Shown here: in pieces, positions 10,425 through 20,738 of the stretch
Layout: every line of letters begins with the position of its first letter
Position numbering within the stretch: the first letter of the stretch is position 1
Assembly: GCA_001312325.1 (NCBI GenBank)
Contig: BBDJ01000028.1
Coordinates: 1 to 64,000, forward strand
Length of the DNA: 64,000 nt
Reading direction: 5' to 3'
Origin: Lysinibacillus pakistanensis
GTDB lineage: Bacteria > Bacillota > Bacilli > Bacillales_A > Planococcaceae
The notes under the pieces: generated by a model
Seen by the model: only the letters and a program-made list of their open reading frames with translations
Databases searched by the model: none
Told to the model about the DNA's origin: nothing
Translations under genes and position numbers: made by a program

Positions 10425-11781
10425 CGTTCTACCTCCATTTCATGCATACAAATCACATATATTTTTGCGCTACTGATGGATTGTAATGCCTCTACCAAGC
10501 GGGCAATTATCTCTTTACTTGCTATACGTTCCACAATAATGAAAAGTTCCGAATATGGCCGGTTTTGTATATTATATAAATAATTTTCAACCCCATTGTT
10601 CTCTGGGCTTTCAAAGACTATTTTTTCTGTAATCGTATAATCTAGTTCATCTGTACAATAAATTGGACTACGGGTCGACGATTGAAAATAAACATTTTCC
10701 CCTAAATAAGAGGCAATTTGCATAGGGACATACATAAATTCCCCTGTTCCGATAACGAGTGCTGGTCCACCCGTTCGTAGCTCTTTTAATTGCTCGGCGA
10801 TTGCCTGTAGCATTTTCTTTTGTTCGATATGCTGTTTTGTCGTTAACATAAATCTTCCTGTTGCTAGTACATAAGGTTGATTGTTTACAAGACCATTCTC
10901 TGCAATAGAACGATAGAATTTGCAATCAAGAGATTCTTTGATTGGTATTAGTGTGATGTCCTGTGGGGCACATGTTATTATTTTAGGTTGCTCGCTTGTT
11001 AAATTTGGTGCTCCCTCACAGCTAAATTGACCACACATAATGGCGATGAACTCAATAGAGATCCCCCATTGCTCTTCTAATTGCTGAAACACCTTTTGTT
11101 GCTGTTCTGAACGCCAATCTAAAATAGATAGTACAGCATAGTGCCTAACAAGTGGAAATTTCTGTCTCAGTGTTTGAATAATGTTAATAACCGTATTACC
11201 AGTAGTAATCTCGTCATCAATTAACACAATACGTTTAGCTTGCAGTAAAACATCAGGCTCTTCTGTATAAATTCTATGGCTTGTCGCATGGGAATGCTCT
11301 TCCTCGAATGTAACAAATGGTTCAAAATCTAGAAGTACTTCACGTGTGGTATGAATATACATGGCATTCGTTTGAAATGCATTAAATACAGCATGTCCAA
11401 GTGCCGTGCTGTCTCAGCAAATCCAATAAACAATGTTTCCTCAGACAGTGGTATGGAACCCTCCGTAGAATCCTGAATTCCATCCAACTCTGTACAATCT
11501 TTTAATGCTTTTACAACAGATGGCATAGCAAGCACAGTTTGACCAGTAAGATGCTGATTATACATACAGGCTAGAAGAGTTCCAGTCAGTAATGGGACTT
11601 GGGGACGAACAGCTAAATGCTTGCCAAGTACAGTGCTTACAAACAAAAACTGTCTCTTTTTATTAATACGTGCTGCCATTTTAAATAAATCTGTCAATGC
11701 AAAATTATGAGGATTATGAGTGACTTCAATATCAATTGTATAATTTGGCAAAATGCTTAGTTTACTCATTTGTTGCTGCAT
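10421..11781 (-). CDS. phosphoribosyltransferase PRTase_2 with TRSP domain (frame broken)
   Basis: Two-domain enzyme of the Ter biosynthetic module. The N-terminal phosphoribosyltransferase domain has VSTVLGKHLAVRPQ, GFAETAT-like and the PRPP loop RIVLIDDEITTGNTVINI. The C-terminal TRSP domain carries ATGRFMLTT, GTGEFMYVPM and the eponymous SSTRSPIYC. One base is missing near 11408: restored, the frame reads ETATALGHAVFNAFQTNAMY. ATG 11781 (MQQQMSKLSI) follows AGGTGG by about eight bases and overlaps the end of the lyase gene by 20 bases, suggesting coupling. It is predicted to transfer ribose-phosphate onto a base-like acceptor; the acceptor is unknown. Confidence 0.83.
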
Positions 11782-12956
11782 AAACACTACCACCTATTTC
11801 AGAATTTAATAACAATGAGGCAAAATCTAAAGATTCATGATAAACGCCATAGACATGTGCTTGTTTTAAGATTCGTTGCGCCCATCTCATATGTGGTTTG
11901 ATTTCATTCATTTTATTAGCATAGTGACTTTTCATAACACCTTTGCGACCATCACTATTTTTTACAATACTTAATGCATCTAAATACTCCTCATACGAAA
12001 TCGCATACAGTGCATGAACGACACGGACATGACTAGGATGAATGACCGTTTTACCGATAATGCCGTTTTGTTTATCCATTAAAACTTCCTTCATTAATCC
12101 ATCTAAACAATCGTCTAACAATGCTTTCCTTGTATCAAGCGCACCTTTTTCACTAAATGGCGTCACTCTTAATGCAGGCTTTAATACACGTTGATTACTA
12201 AAATACTCCCAGACAGGCCCAGAAATAACAAAACCATCTTCCTCACGACCTAAGACATTGACTATATCTGCTATACAATCTCTAATCACACTGATATCAT
12301 AAATGGTTGAGTCCATGCGGCGGCGAATTCCGTATATTCCACAAAAATCAGTTGCACCAATACGCACATTTAATACGCGTTCTCTGTGTTGATGTAGAAC
12401 TTCTTTAATGCTTAATAATGCTTCCATGCGAGATTCCTTATATAATACCTCACGACTTTCTAAAATTGGCATACCATATAAGGTTAAATGATGTTCCAAA
12501 ATGGTTTGTTCAAGTAACTCAAAATACCGGGCTCCTTGTGCTGCCGTAAATTTCGGAAATACATAACCAGTTAATATTTCCTGTTTCTTCCCTAACGAGG
12601 TTGTTAAATAATTAAATTGTTCAACATGACGTACACGAATAAAAAGGAGTGGTAGATCTTGTAATAGCAATTGTTTTTGGTTATATAGCTCATATAACTC
12701 ACTAATATCCTCCATCAATTTTGCTTCACAATCTAGTAACTCTGTATCTCCTACTGCATCCTCTAAGTCAATGACAAGTGATGTAAGCTCTTTATATTTT
12801 TGCGATTGAATCAAACCCACAATATTAGGCATGGAAGCTGGCATATACAAAGTCGCACCTAAGGCATATGACAGAATATCTGGCGTATCCAATTTTGTAA
12901 AGGGCTGTGGCTTCTTATAAAAAAATCGTCTCTGCTTCTGTTGCAAAGTGTTGCAT
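11762..12956 (-). CDS. HpcH/HpaI-CitE-like C-C bond lyase of the Ter module
   Basis: TIM-barrel aldolase/lyase related to citrate lyase beta subunit (Pfam C-C_Bond_Lyase). Visible elements are LGATLYMPASMPNIV, SLVIDLEDAVGDTE (metal-binding acidic cluster), LFIRVRHVEQF, GYVFPKF, VRIGATDFCGIYGIRR and GKTVIHPSHVRVVHA. The A run 12919-12925 (7 read, 6 needed) hides the true N-terminus: the ATG at 12956 with GGGAGAGG upstream gives MQHFATEAETIFYKKPQPF, about 397 residues. It is the first gene of the biosynthetic half, 87 bases after terC with a terminator-like hairpin in the gap. Substrate unknown. Confidence 0.85.
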
Positions 12957-12990
12957 TTAATCCTCTCCCCAGTAATAGTCTACCTTCTGT

Positions 12991-13040
12991 GAAAAAAAGC
13001 ACTGTATTAGCCTGTTCTTTACAGACCAATACAGTGCCTT
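12991..13040 (-). terminator. intra-operon terminator between terC and the lyase gene
   Basis: The 10-bp stem AATACAGTGC (13028-13037) and GCACTGTATT (12999-13008) is followed on the - strand by seven T. It probably lowers, but does not abolish, expression of the downstream biosynthetic genes, because no separate promoter fits in the 35 bases left before the next ribosome site. Confidence 0.7.
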
Positions 13041-13042
13041 GT

Positions 13043-13791
13043 TTACACGGCTGTTTTCTTATTCATCTTGTGTACAACAAATGTCAATAAGAATGCAACA
13101 ATTAAAATAATAAAGAATAATTCATGTGAAAGATGGAATCCAAAAATACTTGCGAACATTTTCAGTGCAATAATCGCAATCAAAATATAGGCAGTTGTTT
13201 CAAGCTCAGGTACTCGCTCTATCAATGATAGGAATACTCCTGCGATAGTACGCATCATAATAATACCTAAAACTCCACCTAATAATAGTACCCAAACTTG
13301 ATCTGATATCGCAAACGCTGCTAGTATAGAGTCTACTGAAAAGGCGACATCCATTAATTCAACTGAAATAACAGTCGCCCAGAACGTTCCAAAAACGCGT
13401 ACCATCCAACCCGTCTTTTTAAACTCATGTGCTTCTCCTTCATCATCGCTCTTATTTTTAAAATGCAGTATGACTAACCACATTAAATAAGTCGCACCAA
13501 TTACTTTAACAATGGAGAACTTCACGAGGTAAACACCAATACCGATGAAGAGAAATCTGAAGAAATATGCTCCAAACATCCCATACATTAACGCTTTTTT
13601 TCGTTGATGCTTTGGAAGATGTTTAACAAGAACTGCTAAAACTAACGCATTGTCTGCAGACAATAGGCCTTCCATAATAATCAATGAAAAAAATTAGGCC
13701 CCATGATACTGGATCTGTTAAAACCTGTCCCCACATGTGCCAGTTAAAAAAACTGTGCATATGTATTTAATATCTCGTTGAAAACGTCCAA
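13043..13791 (-). CDS. yceF: TerC family integral membrane protein (frame broken)
   Basis: Polytopic membrane protein with about seven to eight hydrophobic segments; TerC proteins bind or move metal ions and assemble with TerD proteins at the membrane. Signature acidic motifs in membrane segments are visible: EGLLSADNALVLAVLV and ELMDVAFSVDSILAAFAI. The frame breaks at A runs 13687-13693 and 13746-13752, each 7 where 6 is needed. Restored, it begins MDVFNEILNTYAQFFNWHM from a TTG at 13791, with GGAGGA about eight bases upstream. About 248 residues, near the B. subtilis YceF size. It lies directly after three TerD genes. Confidence 0.87.
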
Positions 13792-13821
13792 AAAAAGATC
13801 CTCCGTCTTTACCTATCCAAA

Positions 13822-14398
13822 TTATTGTAGGCCATATGCATTAACTAATGCTGCTAAGCCACCCTGATAGCCTGAGCCTACTGCGGCAAACTTCCACTCA
13901 CCATTATGGCGGTAAAGCTCACAAAATACAACGGCAGTTTCAATGCTGAAATCTTCACCTAAATCATAACGCAATACTTCTGCCCCTGACTCTTCATTCG
14001 TTAAACGAACATAGGCATTCAGAACCTGACCGAAGTTTTGATGACGGCCCTCCGCGTCATAGATTGTAACCGTCACAACAATTTTTTTCAATTTGGGGAG
14101 ACACTTGCTTTAAGTTTACAAGAACTTTTTCATCATCCCCATCACCTTCTCCTGTACGGTTATCACCAGTATGCACAACAGATTGATCTGAGCTCGTTAA
14201 ATTATTGTAAAAGATAAAGTCTTGTTCATTACGGCATTTACCTGACGCATCTAGTAAAAATACAGATGCATCAAGGTCAAAGTCTTGTCCACCATCAAAT
14301 TGCTTTACATCCCAGCCTAAGCCGATTCCAATACTGTTTAGGCCTGGATCTTGTTTTGTTAAATCAATACGTTGTCCTTTGCTTAATTGAATAGCCAT
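13822..14398 (-). CDS. yceE: TerD family stress protein YceE-like (frame broken)
   Basis: Third TerD paralogue of the operon, about 191 residues. TerD folds are beta-sandwiches binding Ca through conserved Asp. Motifs: [73 protein letters not shown]. The T run 14082-14088 (7 read, 6 needed) breaks it; restored, it reads [20 protein letters not shown]. The ATG at 14398 has AAAGGGAG upstream. It is very similar to the next gene upstream, indicating tandem duplication. Confidence 0.87.
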
Positions 14399-14434
14399 TG
14401 AAAATCTCCCTTTCCGTCCAAAGTTGAAATTTTT

Positions 14435-15016
14435 TTAGTTTACATTTAAGCCATAGTCATTACATAGTGCGGCTAAGCCACCCTGGTAACCGGCACCAAT
14501 CGCATTAAATTTCCATTCTCCGTTATGGCGGTATAATTCCCCTACTACGACAGCTGTTTCAATACTGAAATCCTCGCCTAAATCATAACGAATAATTTCT
14601 TCGTTGGAAGCAGCATTGACAATACGAATATAGGCATTAGAAACCATACCAAAGTTCTGACTACGTGCCTCTGCATCATGAATTGTTACTGTAAATGCTA
14701 GTCGTTGTATATGTGCAGGTACTTGTGTTAATGCAACTTTTACTACTTCATCGTCACCTTCACCAACACCAGTTAAATTATCCCCGGAATGTTCAACAGA
14801 GCCGCTGCCACCTGTTGTATTATTGTAGAAAATAAAATCATTTTGATCTGCTACTTTGCCAGTATCCGCAAGTAAAAATACAGATGAGTCTAAATCGAAA
14901 TCATGTCCACCGTCATATTTATTTGTATCCCAGCCTAAACCAACAATTACATTTGTTAATCCTGGATTTGTTTTTGTTAAATCTACCTTTTGACCTTTTT
15001 GTAATGAAATACCCAT
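14435..15016 (-). CDS. yceD: TerD family stress protein YceD-like
   Basis: Intact 193-residue TerD protein, second gene of the ter operon. Ca-site motifs are [36 protein letters not shown] and [27 protein letters not shown] sits seven bases before the ATG. It lacks the Gly/Ser loop that interrupts the paralogue at 15041-15659. General stress (sigma B, M, W or X) controls the B. subtilis homologues; here only a sigma-A-like promoter is visible upstream of the operon. Confidence 0.92.
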   Translation of the reverse strand: MGISLQKGQKVDLTKTNPGLTNVIVGLGWDTNKYDGGHDFDLDSSVFLLADTGKVADQNDFIFYNNTTGGSGSVEHSGDNLTGVGEGDDEVVKVALTQVPAHIQRLAFTVTIHDAEARSQNFGMVSNAYIRIVNAASNEEIIRYDLGEDFSIETAVVVGELYRHNGEWKFNAIGAGYQGGLAALCNDYGLNVN

Positions 15017-15040
15017 TATCTTTCTCCTCCTAGTTATTAT

Positions 15041-15659
15041 TTATTGATATCTTCGAACAACGTCGCCAAGTTTCACGTCATTTGTTCCTGTTCCAACTGC
15101 AGCAAATTTCCAATCATTGTTATGGCGGTAAATTTCACCACAGACAAGCGTCGTTAAGTTCGAATAGTTATCAGTTAAATTATAGCGAATTAGCTCACTA
15201 CCTGTCCTGTCATCATACACACGAATATATGCATTTTGAATCATGCCAAAGTGTTGATTACGACCTGCTGCATCATAGATGTTTACAACAAACACCAGCT
15301 TATTATATTGTGACGGTACAGACGAAAGCTCAATTGTAATCACTTCATCATCACCATCGCCATCCCCAGTTAAATTATCACCTGAGTGTTGAACAGAGCG
15401 GCAGTTACTTGTTAATTTTCCAAAATAAACAACATCGTCTCCTGCAACAACCTTATCATCTTGCAGCATTAATACGGAGGCATCACAGTCTATGCTTCTT
15501 CCACTGCCGCTATTTCTACTTGAAAATAAGCCTCCAAATAAACCACCGCTTTTTTTCTTGACCTACAGGGTCCCAGCCTAAACCTACTTTGATTTTATTT
15601 AAACCAGCATTCCCTTTTGTTAAATCGACCCGTTGCCCTTTTTGCAAATTAATTCCCAA
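15041..15659 (-). CDS. yceC: TerD family stress protein YceC-like with Gly/Ser loop (frame broken)
   Basis: First gene of the ter operon. It starts at TTG 15659 with AGGAGGGTG six bases upstream, reading [20 protein letters not shown]. After [12 protein letters not shown] a run of A at 15550-15556 (7 read, 6 needed) shifts the frame; restored, it enters the loop [17 protein letters not shown] before [15 protein letters not shown]. Later motifs are [31 protein letters not shown] and [16 protein letters not shown]. About 205 residues. The inserted loop, absent in its two tandem paralogues, resembles the loop in the TerD-like protein at 4921-5554. Confidence 0.85.
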
Positions 15660-15766
15660 TTTAATCACCCTCCTAAACTATGTGTTGCCAACTACAAGAT
15701 TATATGTAAAGAAATAATGTAAAGTCGAATCTTTATATATTTCATAAAAGATTGTCGTTTTTCACC

Positions 15767-15795
15767 ATTATATTAAGTCTAAAATAACATTACAA
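15767..15795 (-). promoter_or_regulatory. sigma-A promoter of the ter operon
   Basis: On the - strand TTGTAA (15790-15795), a 17-base spacer and perfect TATAAT (15767-15772). The start site would lie about 100 bases upstream of yceC, leaving a sizeable leader. I looked for ECF-type TGAAAC with a correctly spaced CGTC and found none. Confidence 0.7.
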
Positions 15796-15925
15796 AAAAA
15801 TTCAATTAATGGCTCCAAAAAGGTTTATTCACTTATTCTAGGTTTGATGCCGATATGAGCATTATTTTCGAAAATTCTTCTTAATCATGACGTTTCACTG
15901 TAAATGAGTTTCTTATAATGCAGTT

Positions 15926-15951
15926 AAAAAAAACTTCTAACTTGTAGAAGG
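15926..15951 (-). terminator. terminator after dppC
   Basis: Short stem CTTCTA/TAGAAG around an ACTTG-type loop (15934-15950), followed on the - strand by eight T. Confidence 0.65.
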
Positions 15952-15965
15952 CTAATGAGCATATA

Positions 15966-16863
15966 CTAGCTTTTCATTTTTGGATCAAGTGCATCACGCA
16001 GTCCATCACCCATTAGGTTAAAGCCAAGAACTGTTAACATAATAGCCAGACCTGGGAATATCATTGTCCATGGAGCATTTAATAAAAACTTCCGAGCATC
16101 AGCTAGCATTTTTCCCCACTCGGGTGCTGGTGCTTGAGCTCCTAGTCCAAGGAAGCCTAGTGCCGCCGCTTCAATAATGGCTGTCGCAATAGCTAGTGTT
16201 CCTTGTACAATTATTGGTGTTATGGAATTCGGTAAAATATGAGAAAATAAAATTCGTGAATCACGCATGCCAATTGCTTTAGCCGCTACAATATATTCCT
16301 CTTCCTTGACACTCAATACTTTAGAGCGAATTAAACGACCAAAATTTGGAATGTTAATTATTGCTATGGCAATTAATGCATTTTGTAAAGATGGACCTAG
16401 CACTGACACTACTGCAATCGCTAACAGCATACTAGGGAAAGCAAGCATAATATCAAAAATACGTGAAATAATCGTATCGATCCATTTTCCATAATAGCCT
16501 GCAATAATACCAAGTAAACTACCAACGATTACCGATAAAATAACCGAGAAAAAGCCTACCCATAACGAAATCCGTGCACCATGAATGATTCTAGAAAAAA
16601 ATATCTCGTCCAAAATCATCCGTTCCAAACCAATGTTCACTGGATGGTGCCAATAAGCGCTTCGCAAAATTTTGTTCATTGATGTCCTGTGGTGCAAGGT
16701 AGGGACCAACTATAGCAAGTAAAATAAAAAATAGAACAATTCCTGCTCCTATAAGGGAGACTTTACTCTTTTTAAAGCTCCGCCAGCCTTCGAGCCACGG
16801 ACCTACCGCACGTTCTCGAGTTGGTACTGCTTCTTTTTTGATATCCATTGCTCCAGTCATCAT
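15966..16863 (-). CDS. dppC: dipeptide/oligopeptide ABC transporter permease DppC-like (frame broken)
   Basis: Second inner-membrane permease of a peptide importer, about 298 residues. The N-terminal cytoplasmic stretch is followed by SLIGAGIVLFFILLAIVGPYLAP (first membrane segment), then HWFGTDDFGRDIFSRIIHGARIS, typical of OppC/DppC. The permease loop has the EAA-like motif EEEYIVAAKAIGMRDSRILF and GAQAPAPEWGKMLADAR near the end. The A run 16595-16601 (7 read, 6 needed) breaks the frame. ATG 16863 with AGAAGGGAG upstream, 12 bases after dppB. Dipeptide rather than oligopeptide specificity cannot be decided by sequence. Confidence 0.87.
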
Positions 16864-16875
16864 TGCAGCTCCCTT

Positions 16876-17880
16876 CTATTTGTATTTAATACGCGGATCA
16901 ATCACTGTATACAGCAAATCCACAATTAAGTTAATCATGATGAAAATAAATGCAACGATTAGAATACCTGATTGAATAACAGGATAATCCCTGAAGCCAA
17001 TCGCATCATAAATATAACGACCAATTCCTGGCCAACTAAAAATAGTCTCTGTTAGTATGGCACCACCTAGGAGTAATCCTGTTTGTAGACCAATTACCGT
17101 TAACACAGGAATCACAGCATTCTTTAGTGCATGCTTATAAACAACAATAAACATTTTTTTGGCCTTTCGCTCTTGCTGTGCGTACGTAATCCGAGCGCAT
17201 TACTTCTAGCATAGAAGACCTTGTGATTCTTGCAATAATAGCCATCGGAATGGTCGCAAGTGCTACTCCTGGTAATATTAATCTCTTTATGACTTCAATG
17301 AATTGATCAAAGCGTCCCTGAATAAGGGTATCAAGTAAATAGAAATGGGTTATGGCGGTTATTGGATTTCGAACATCCTCTCGACCAGAAGTAGGCAACC
17401 AGCCAAGCTTACTACTAAACGTCCATTGCTCCATCAAACCTAGCCAGAATACTGGTACAGATACACCGACTAATGCCACTATCATTGCAATATAGTCGAA
17501 CCAAGAATTTTGGAACCATGCAGAAATAATGCCAGCATTCACACCAATAATGATAGCAATAATCATGGCAAAAAGTGCAAGCTCAGCTGTTGCTGCCAAG
17601 TATGGAAAAATTTCCTCTGATACAGGTAATTTAGTACGTAAGGAAACCCCCAGATCACCCTGGAAAATACCTGACAAATAACTAAAATATTGTGTATACC
17701 AGGGTTTATCTAATCCTAAACTTGCGTTTAATGCCTCGACCGCCTCTTTTGTCGCCTGTTGTCCTAAAATAACCTTAGCCGGATTACCAGGTATTGCACG
17801 TATTAACATAAAGACGATAAAAGTCATTCCAAGCAAAACTGGATTAGTTGAAGTAAACGTCTCCCCATATAGTGAAGCAT
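16876..17880 (-). CDS. dppB: dipeptide/oligopeptide ABC transporter permease DppB-like (frame broken)
   Basis: First permease of the importer. In the restored frame it starts at ATG 17880 (MLHYMGRRLLQLIPVLLGMT) with AGAGAGGTG upstream. One C is missing near 17841 and the T run 17154-17160 has one base too many (restored ARAKGQKMFIVVYKHALKNA). Typical features are IRAIPGNPAKVILG, SLGLDKPWYTQYF, the EAA loop SDYVRTARAKG and the closing YTVIDPRIKYK. About 334 residues, six membrane segments. Confidence 0.86.
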
Positions 17881-18023
17881 TTTCATCACCTCTCTATGAT
17901 TTTCATAATATACTTTGAAGTCTTTATATACTGTTGAAAGGTTGAGCCTTCACCAAACGGTTTTGAATGTTTAGATGAGTAACTTTCATACAGAGAAAAT
18001 AATTTGATTTTCTTTTACTAGAA

Positions 18024-18075
18024 AAGAATCTGCGAGAATTCCACGGCTTACCCGCAGAAAAGCAAGCAGATTCTT
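18024..18075 (-). repeat. stem-loop between oppA and dppB
   Basis: AAGAATCTGC (18024-18033) and GCAGATTCTT (18066-18075) are perfectly complementary with a 32-base loop. Only a short T-rich stretch follows on the - strand. Such a structure below a binding-protein gene often stabilises its message or dampens read-through into the permeases; that role is inference. Confidence 0.5.
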
Positions 18076-18109
18076 TACATCCCCTTTTTTTAATTAAAAA
18101 TGAACTTTA

Positions 18110-19726
18110 CTATTGAATATCTACTGCATCTAAACGATCAGAGCCAGTAGGATGCGCAATGTAATTTGTAACTTTCTTGTTAGCAGCTAAAATTGGTGTT
18201 GAGTGAGCAAGAGGAACCCATGGAGCATCCTCAGAAATAATAACTTGAGCCTGCTTATACAATTCATTACGCTTATCCTCATCAATTTCAGTTTGAGCAG
18301 CTGTTAATAACTTGTGTAATTCTTGATTGTCATAGAATGTATAGTTATTAGATCCAATATTATCTCCGTCTAATAATGAATATAGGAAGTTATCTGCATC
18401 TCCATTGTCGCCTGTCCAGCCTAGTAAGAATGCATCTGCTTCACCCTTCTCAGCTTTATCTAAATAAGTAGCCCATTCGTATGACACAATTTTAGATTTA
18501 ATGCCCACATCTTCTAAATTCTTTTGAATTGCTTCTGCTATTTTTTGTCCATCTGGCATGTATGGACGTGGTACTGGCATTGCCCAAAGCTCAATTTCCT
18601 TCCCATCATAGCCTGCTTCAGCTAGTAATGCCTTCGCTTTTTGAGGATCATACGTATAGCCTGTAACCTCATCGTTATAACCAGAAATTACTGGCGGCAT
18701 TGGATTTTTCGCTGGCTCCGCTAATCCTTCATAAAAAGCATCCACTAATGCTTGTTTATCAATAGCATAGTTTACTGCCTGACGCACCTTTACATTATCG
18801 AACGGAGGTCGAGTCACTGTTAACCCTAGATACCCAATGTTCATAGAAGGACGTTCAATTAGCTGTAAGTTGGCATCTCCTTCGATTGTTCCTTTATCAG
18901 ATGGACTTAAGCCATCAGCTACATCAATATTGCCTGCAAGTAAATCATTTAAACGTGCTGAATTTTCTGGAATAGAACGATAAATAACTTTATCTAATTT
19001 TGGATAGCCATCAATATAGTAATCTGGATTTTTCTCAATCGTTATCGAAGCATTACGTTCCCAGCTAACAAACTTGAATGGACCTGTTCCTACAGGATTT
19101 GTTGATAATCCCTCTTCATCTGCTTCAAAAGCTTTCGGCGAAGCAATTGCAAATGGGGACATCGCTAAATTTTTAAGGAATGGTGCCTGTGGTTGGCTTA
19201 ACTTAAAGACAACTGTATAGTCACCCTCAGCAGTAACTGATTCTATAATTTGCTTGTCACCAACGACAAATTGAGTTTTAAAATATGGATATTTATCATT
19301 ACTTGATTTCCAACGTTCAATATTTTTGACAACTGCCTCAGCATTGAAATCAGTGCCATCATGGAATTTTATACCCTCTTGTAGTTGGAATGTATAAGTT
19401 AAACCATCCTCTGACGGCTCCCATGATTTTGCCAAACCTGGTTGAATCGTTACATCTTTTTCACCAAAGTTAACTAAAGTCTCATATATATTAGCTGTAA
19501 CTGTAAAGGATTCACCGTCTGTTACAACAGCAGGGTCTAGTGCTACAGAATCTCCACCACGACCATAGACTAATATTTTTGGTTCGTTGCTATTAGCCTT
19601 ATCGCCACCAGTTGAAGCATCCTTACTACCCGTATCCTTAGTATCAGAGCCACCACAAGCAGCTAAGATTGTCGAGAGAACAAGGATAAACATTACACCC
19701 AAAGTCCATAGCTTTTTTTTCTTCAT
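18110..19726 (-). CDS. peptide ABC transporter substrate-binding lipoprotein
   Basis: Intact 538-residue extracytoplasmic binding protein (SBP_bac_5). A lipoprotein signal peptide is clear: MKKKKLWTLGVMFILVLSTI followed by LAAC, Cys 24 being the lipidation site. After a Ser/Asp/Lys-rich linker come the family segments VTDGESFTVTANIYETLV, GLAKSWEPSEDGLTYTFQL, FKFVSWERN and LNDLLAGNIDVADG. It captures peptides for the DppBC-OppDF importer. The A8 run in MKKKKL is in frame as read. It is encoded after both ATPases and before the permeases. Confidence 0.92.
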   Translation of the reverse strand: MKKKKLWTLGVMFILVLSTILAACGGSDTKDTGSKDASTGGDKANSNEPKILVYGRGGDSVALDPAVVTDGESFTVTANIYETLVNFGEKDVTIQPGLAKSWEPSEDGLTYTFQLQEGIKFHDGTDFNAEAVVKNIERWKSSNDKYPYFKTQFVVGDKQIIESVTAEGDYTVVFKLSQPQAPFLKNLAMSPFAIASPKAFEADEEGLSTNPVGTGPFKFVSWERNASITIEKNPDYYIDGYPKLDKVIYRSIPENSARLNDLLAGNIDVADGLSPSDKGTIEGDANLQLIERPSMNIGYLGLTVTRPPFDNVKVRQAVNYAIDKQALVDAFYEGLAEPAKNPMPPVISGYNDEVTGYTYDPQKAKALLAEAGYDGKEIELWAMPVPRPYMPDGQKIAEAIQKNLEDVGIKSKIVSYEWATYLDKAEKGEADAFLLGWTGDNGDADNFLYSLLDGDNIGSNNYTFYDNQELHKLLTAAQTEIDEDKRNELYKQAQVIISEDAPWVPLAHSTPILAANKKVTNYIAHPTGSDRLDAVDIQ

Positions 19727-19747
19727 TAAATTTCCCCCTATGTTTTT

Positions 19748-20738
19748 TTATATCATTGAATGTTGTATAGCATCATAGAGATGACAAGCAACATAATGAC
19801 CCGGCTTTACTTCTTGCATTTTTGGAACTATTTGAGAACATTCTTCCTTTTTAAATGGACATCTTGTATGGAAAGTGCATCCACTAGGCGCATTTGAAGC
19901 ACTCGGAATATCTCCAGTAATAATCAGTTGTTCACGCTCAAACGTAGGATCTGGAACAGGAACCGAAGATAAGAGAGCCTGTGTATATGGATGAAGCGGC
20001 TCTGCATATAAATCCTCACTTGCTGTCAACTCTACTAATTTACCTAAATACATCACACCAACACGATTACTGATATGACGCACAACACCTAAGTCATGTG
20101 AAATAAAAATATATGTCAGCTTTAAATCCTTTTGCAGCTTTTGCAATAAATTTAAAACCTGTGCCTGTATGGATACATCGAGTGCAGAAACTGGCTCATC
20201 CGCAATAATTAAACGTGGATTGGTCATCAAGGCTCGAGCAATACCAATACGCTGTCTTTGACCACCACTAAATTGATGTGGATATCGCTTAATATGATAT
20301 TCATTCAGACCAACCGTTTCTAGAAGCTCCAAAACCTTCTGCTTTCGTTCTTTAGCATTCCCCATTCCATGTACAATAAGAGGCTCCTCTAATATCTTCC
20401 CAATATTGTGTCTTGGATTTAAAGAGGCATAGGGATCCTGGAAAATCATTTGAATATCTCTTCGTGCCTTACGCATCTCATTGTTGGATAATTCTGAAAT
20501 CGTTTTCCCTGCGAATTCTATATTTCCTTCCGTTGGTTCAATTAATCGCATTAACAATCGGCCAGTAGTTGATTTGCCACATCCCGATTCTCCTACAATG
20601 CCTAATGTTTCTCCTTCATAAACCTCAAAAGAAACATCATCCACTGCCTTGACATCCCCAACCTGTGTATTAAGAATGCCTTGTCGAATAGGAAAGTACT
20701 TTTTTTAAGCCATCAACTTTCAATAAAACTTTCGACAT
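19748..20738 (-). CDS. oppF: peptide ABC transporter ATP-binding protein OppF/DppF-like (frame broken)
   Basis: Cytosolic ATPase of the importer, about 330 residues. Walker [14 protein letters not shown]-loop [14 protein letters not shown], signature [15 protein letters not shown], Walker [13 protein letters not shown], switch His FISHDLG. The C-terminal oligopeptide-transporter region contains four Cys ([14 protein letters not shown] plus a later Cys), compatible with an Fe-S site. The true start is ATG 20738 ([19 protein letters not shown]): the T run 20700-20706 (7 read, 6 needed) cuts it off. It overlaps oppD by 26 bases. Confidence 0.88.

Noticed and set aside
14435..15016. Tellurite resistance as the main role of the cluster
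   Set aside because: Family names suggest it, but TerD/TerC systems mostly act in general stress and metal response; nothing here points to tellurite specifically.
15880..15925. ECF sigma promoter (TGAAAC) upstream of the ter operon
   Set aside because: A TGAAAC is present on the - strand near 15890, but no CGTC or CGTA lies 16-17 bases downstream. The sigma-A pair at 15767-15795 is much better.
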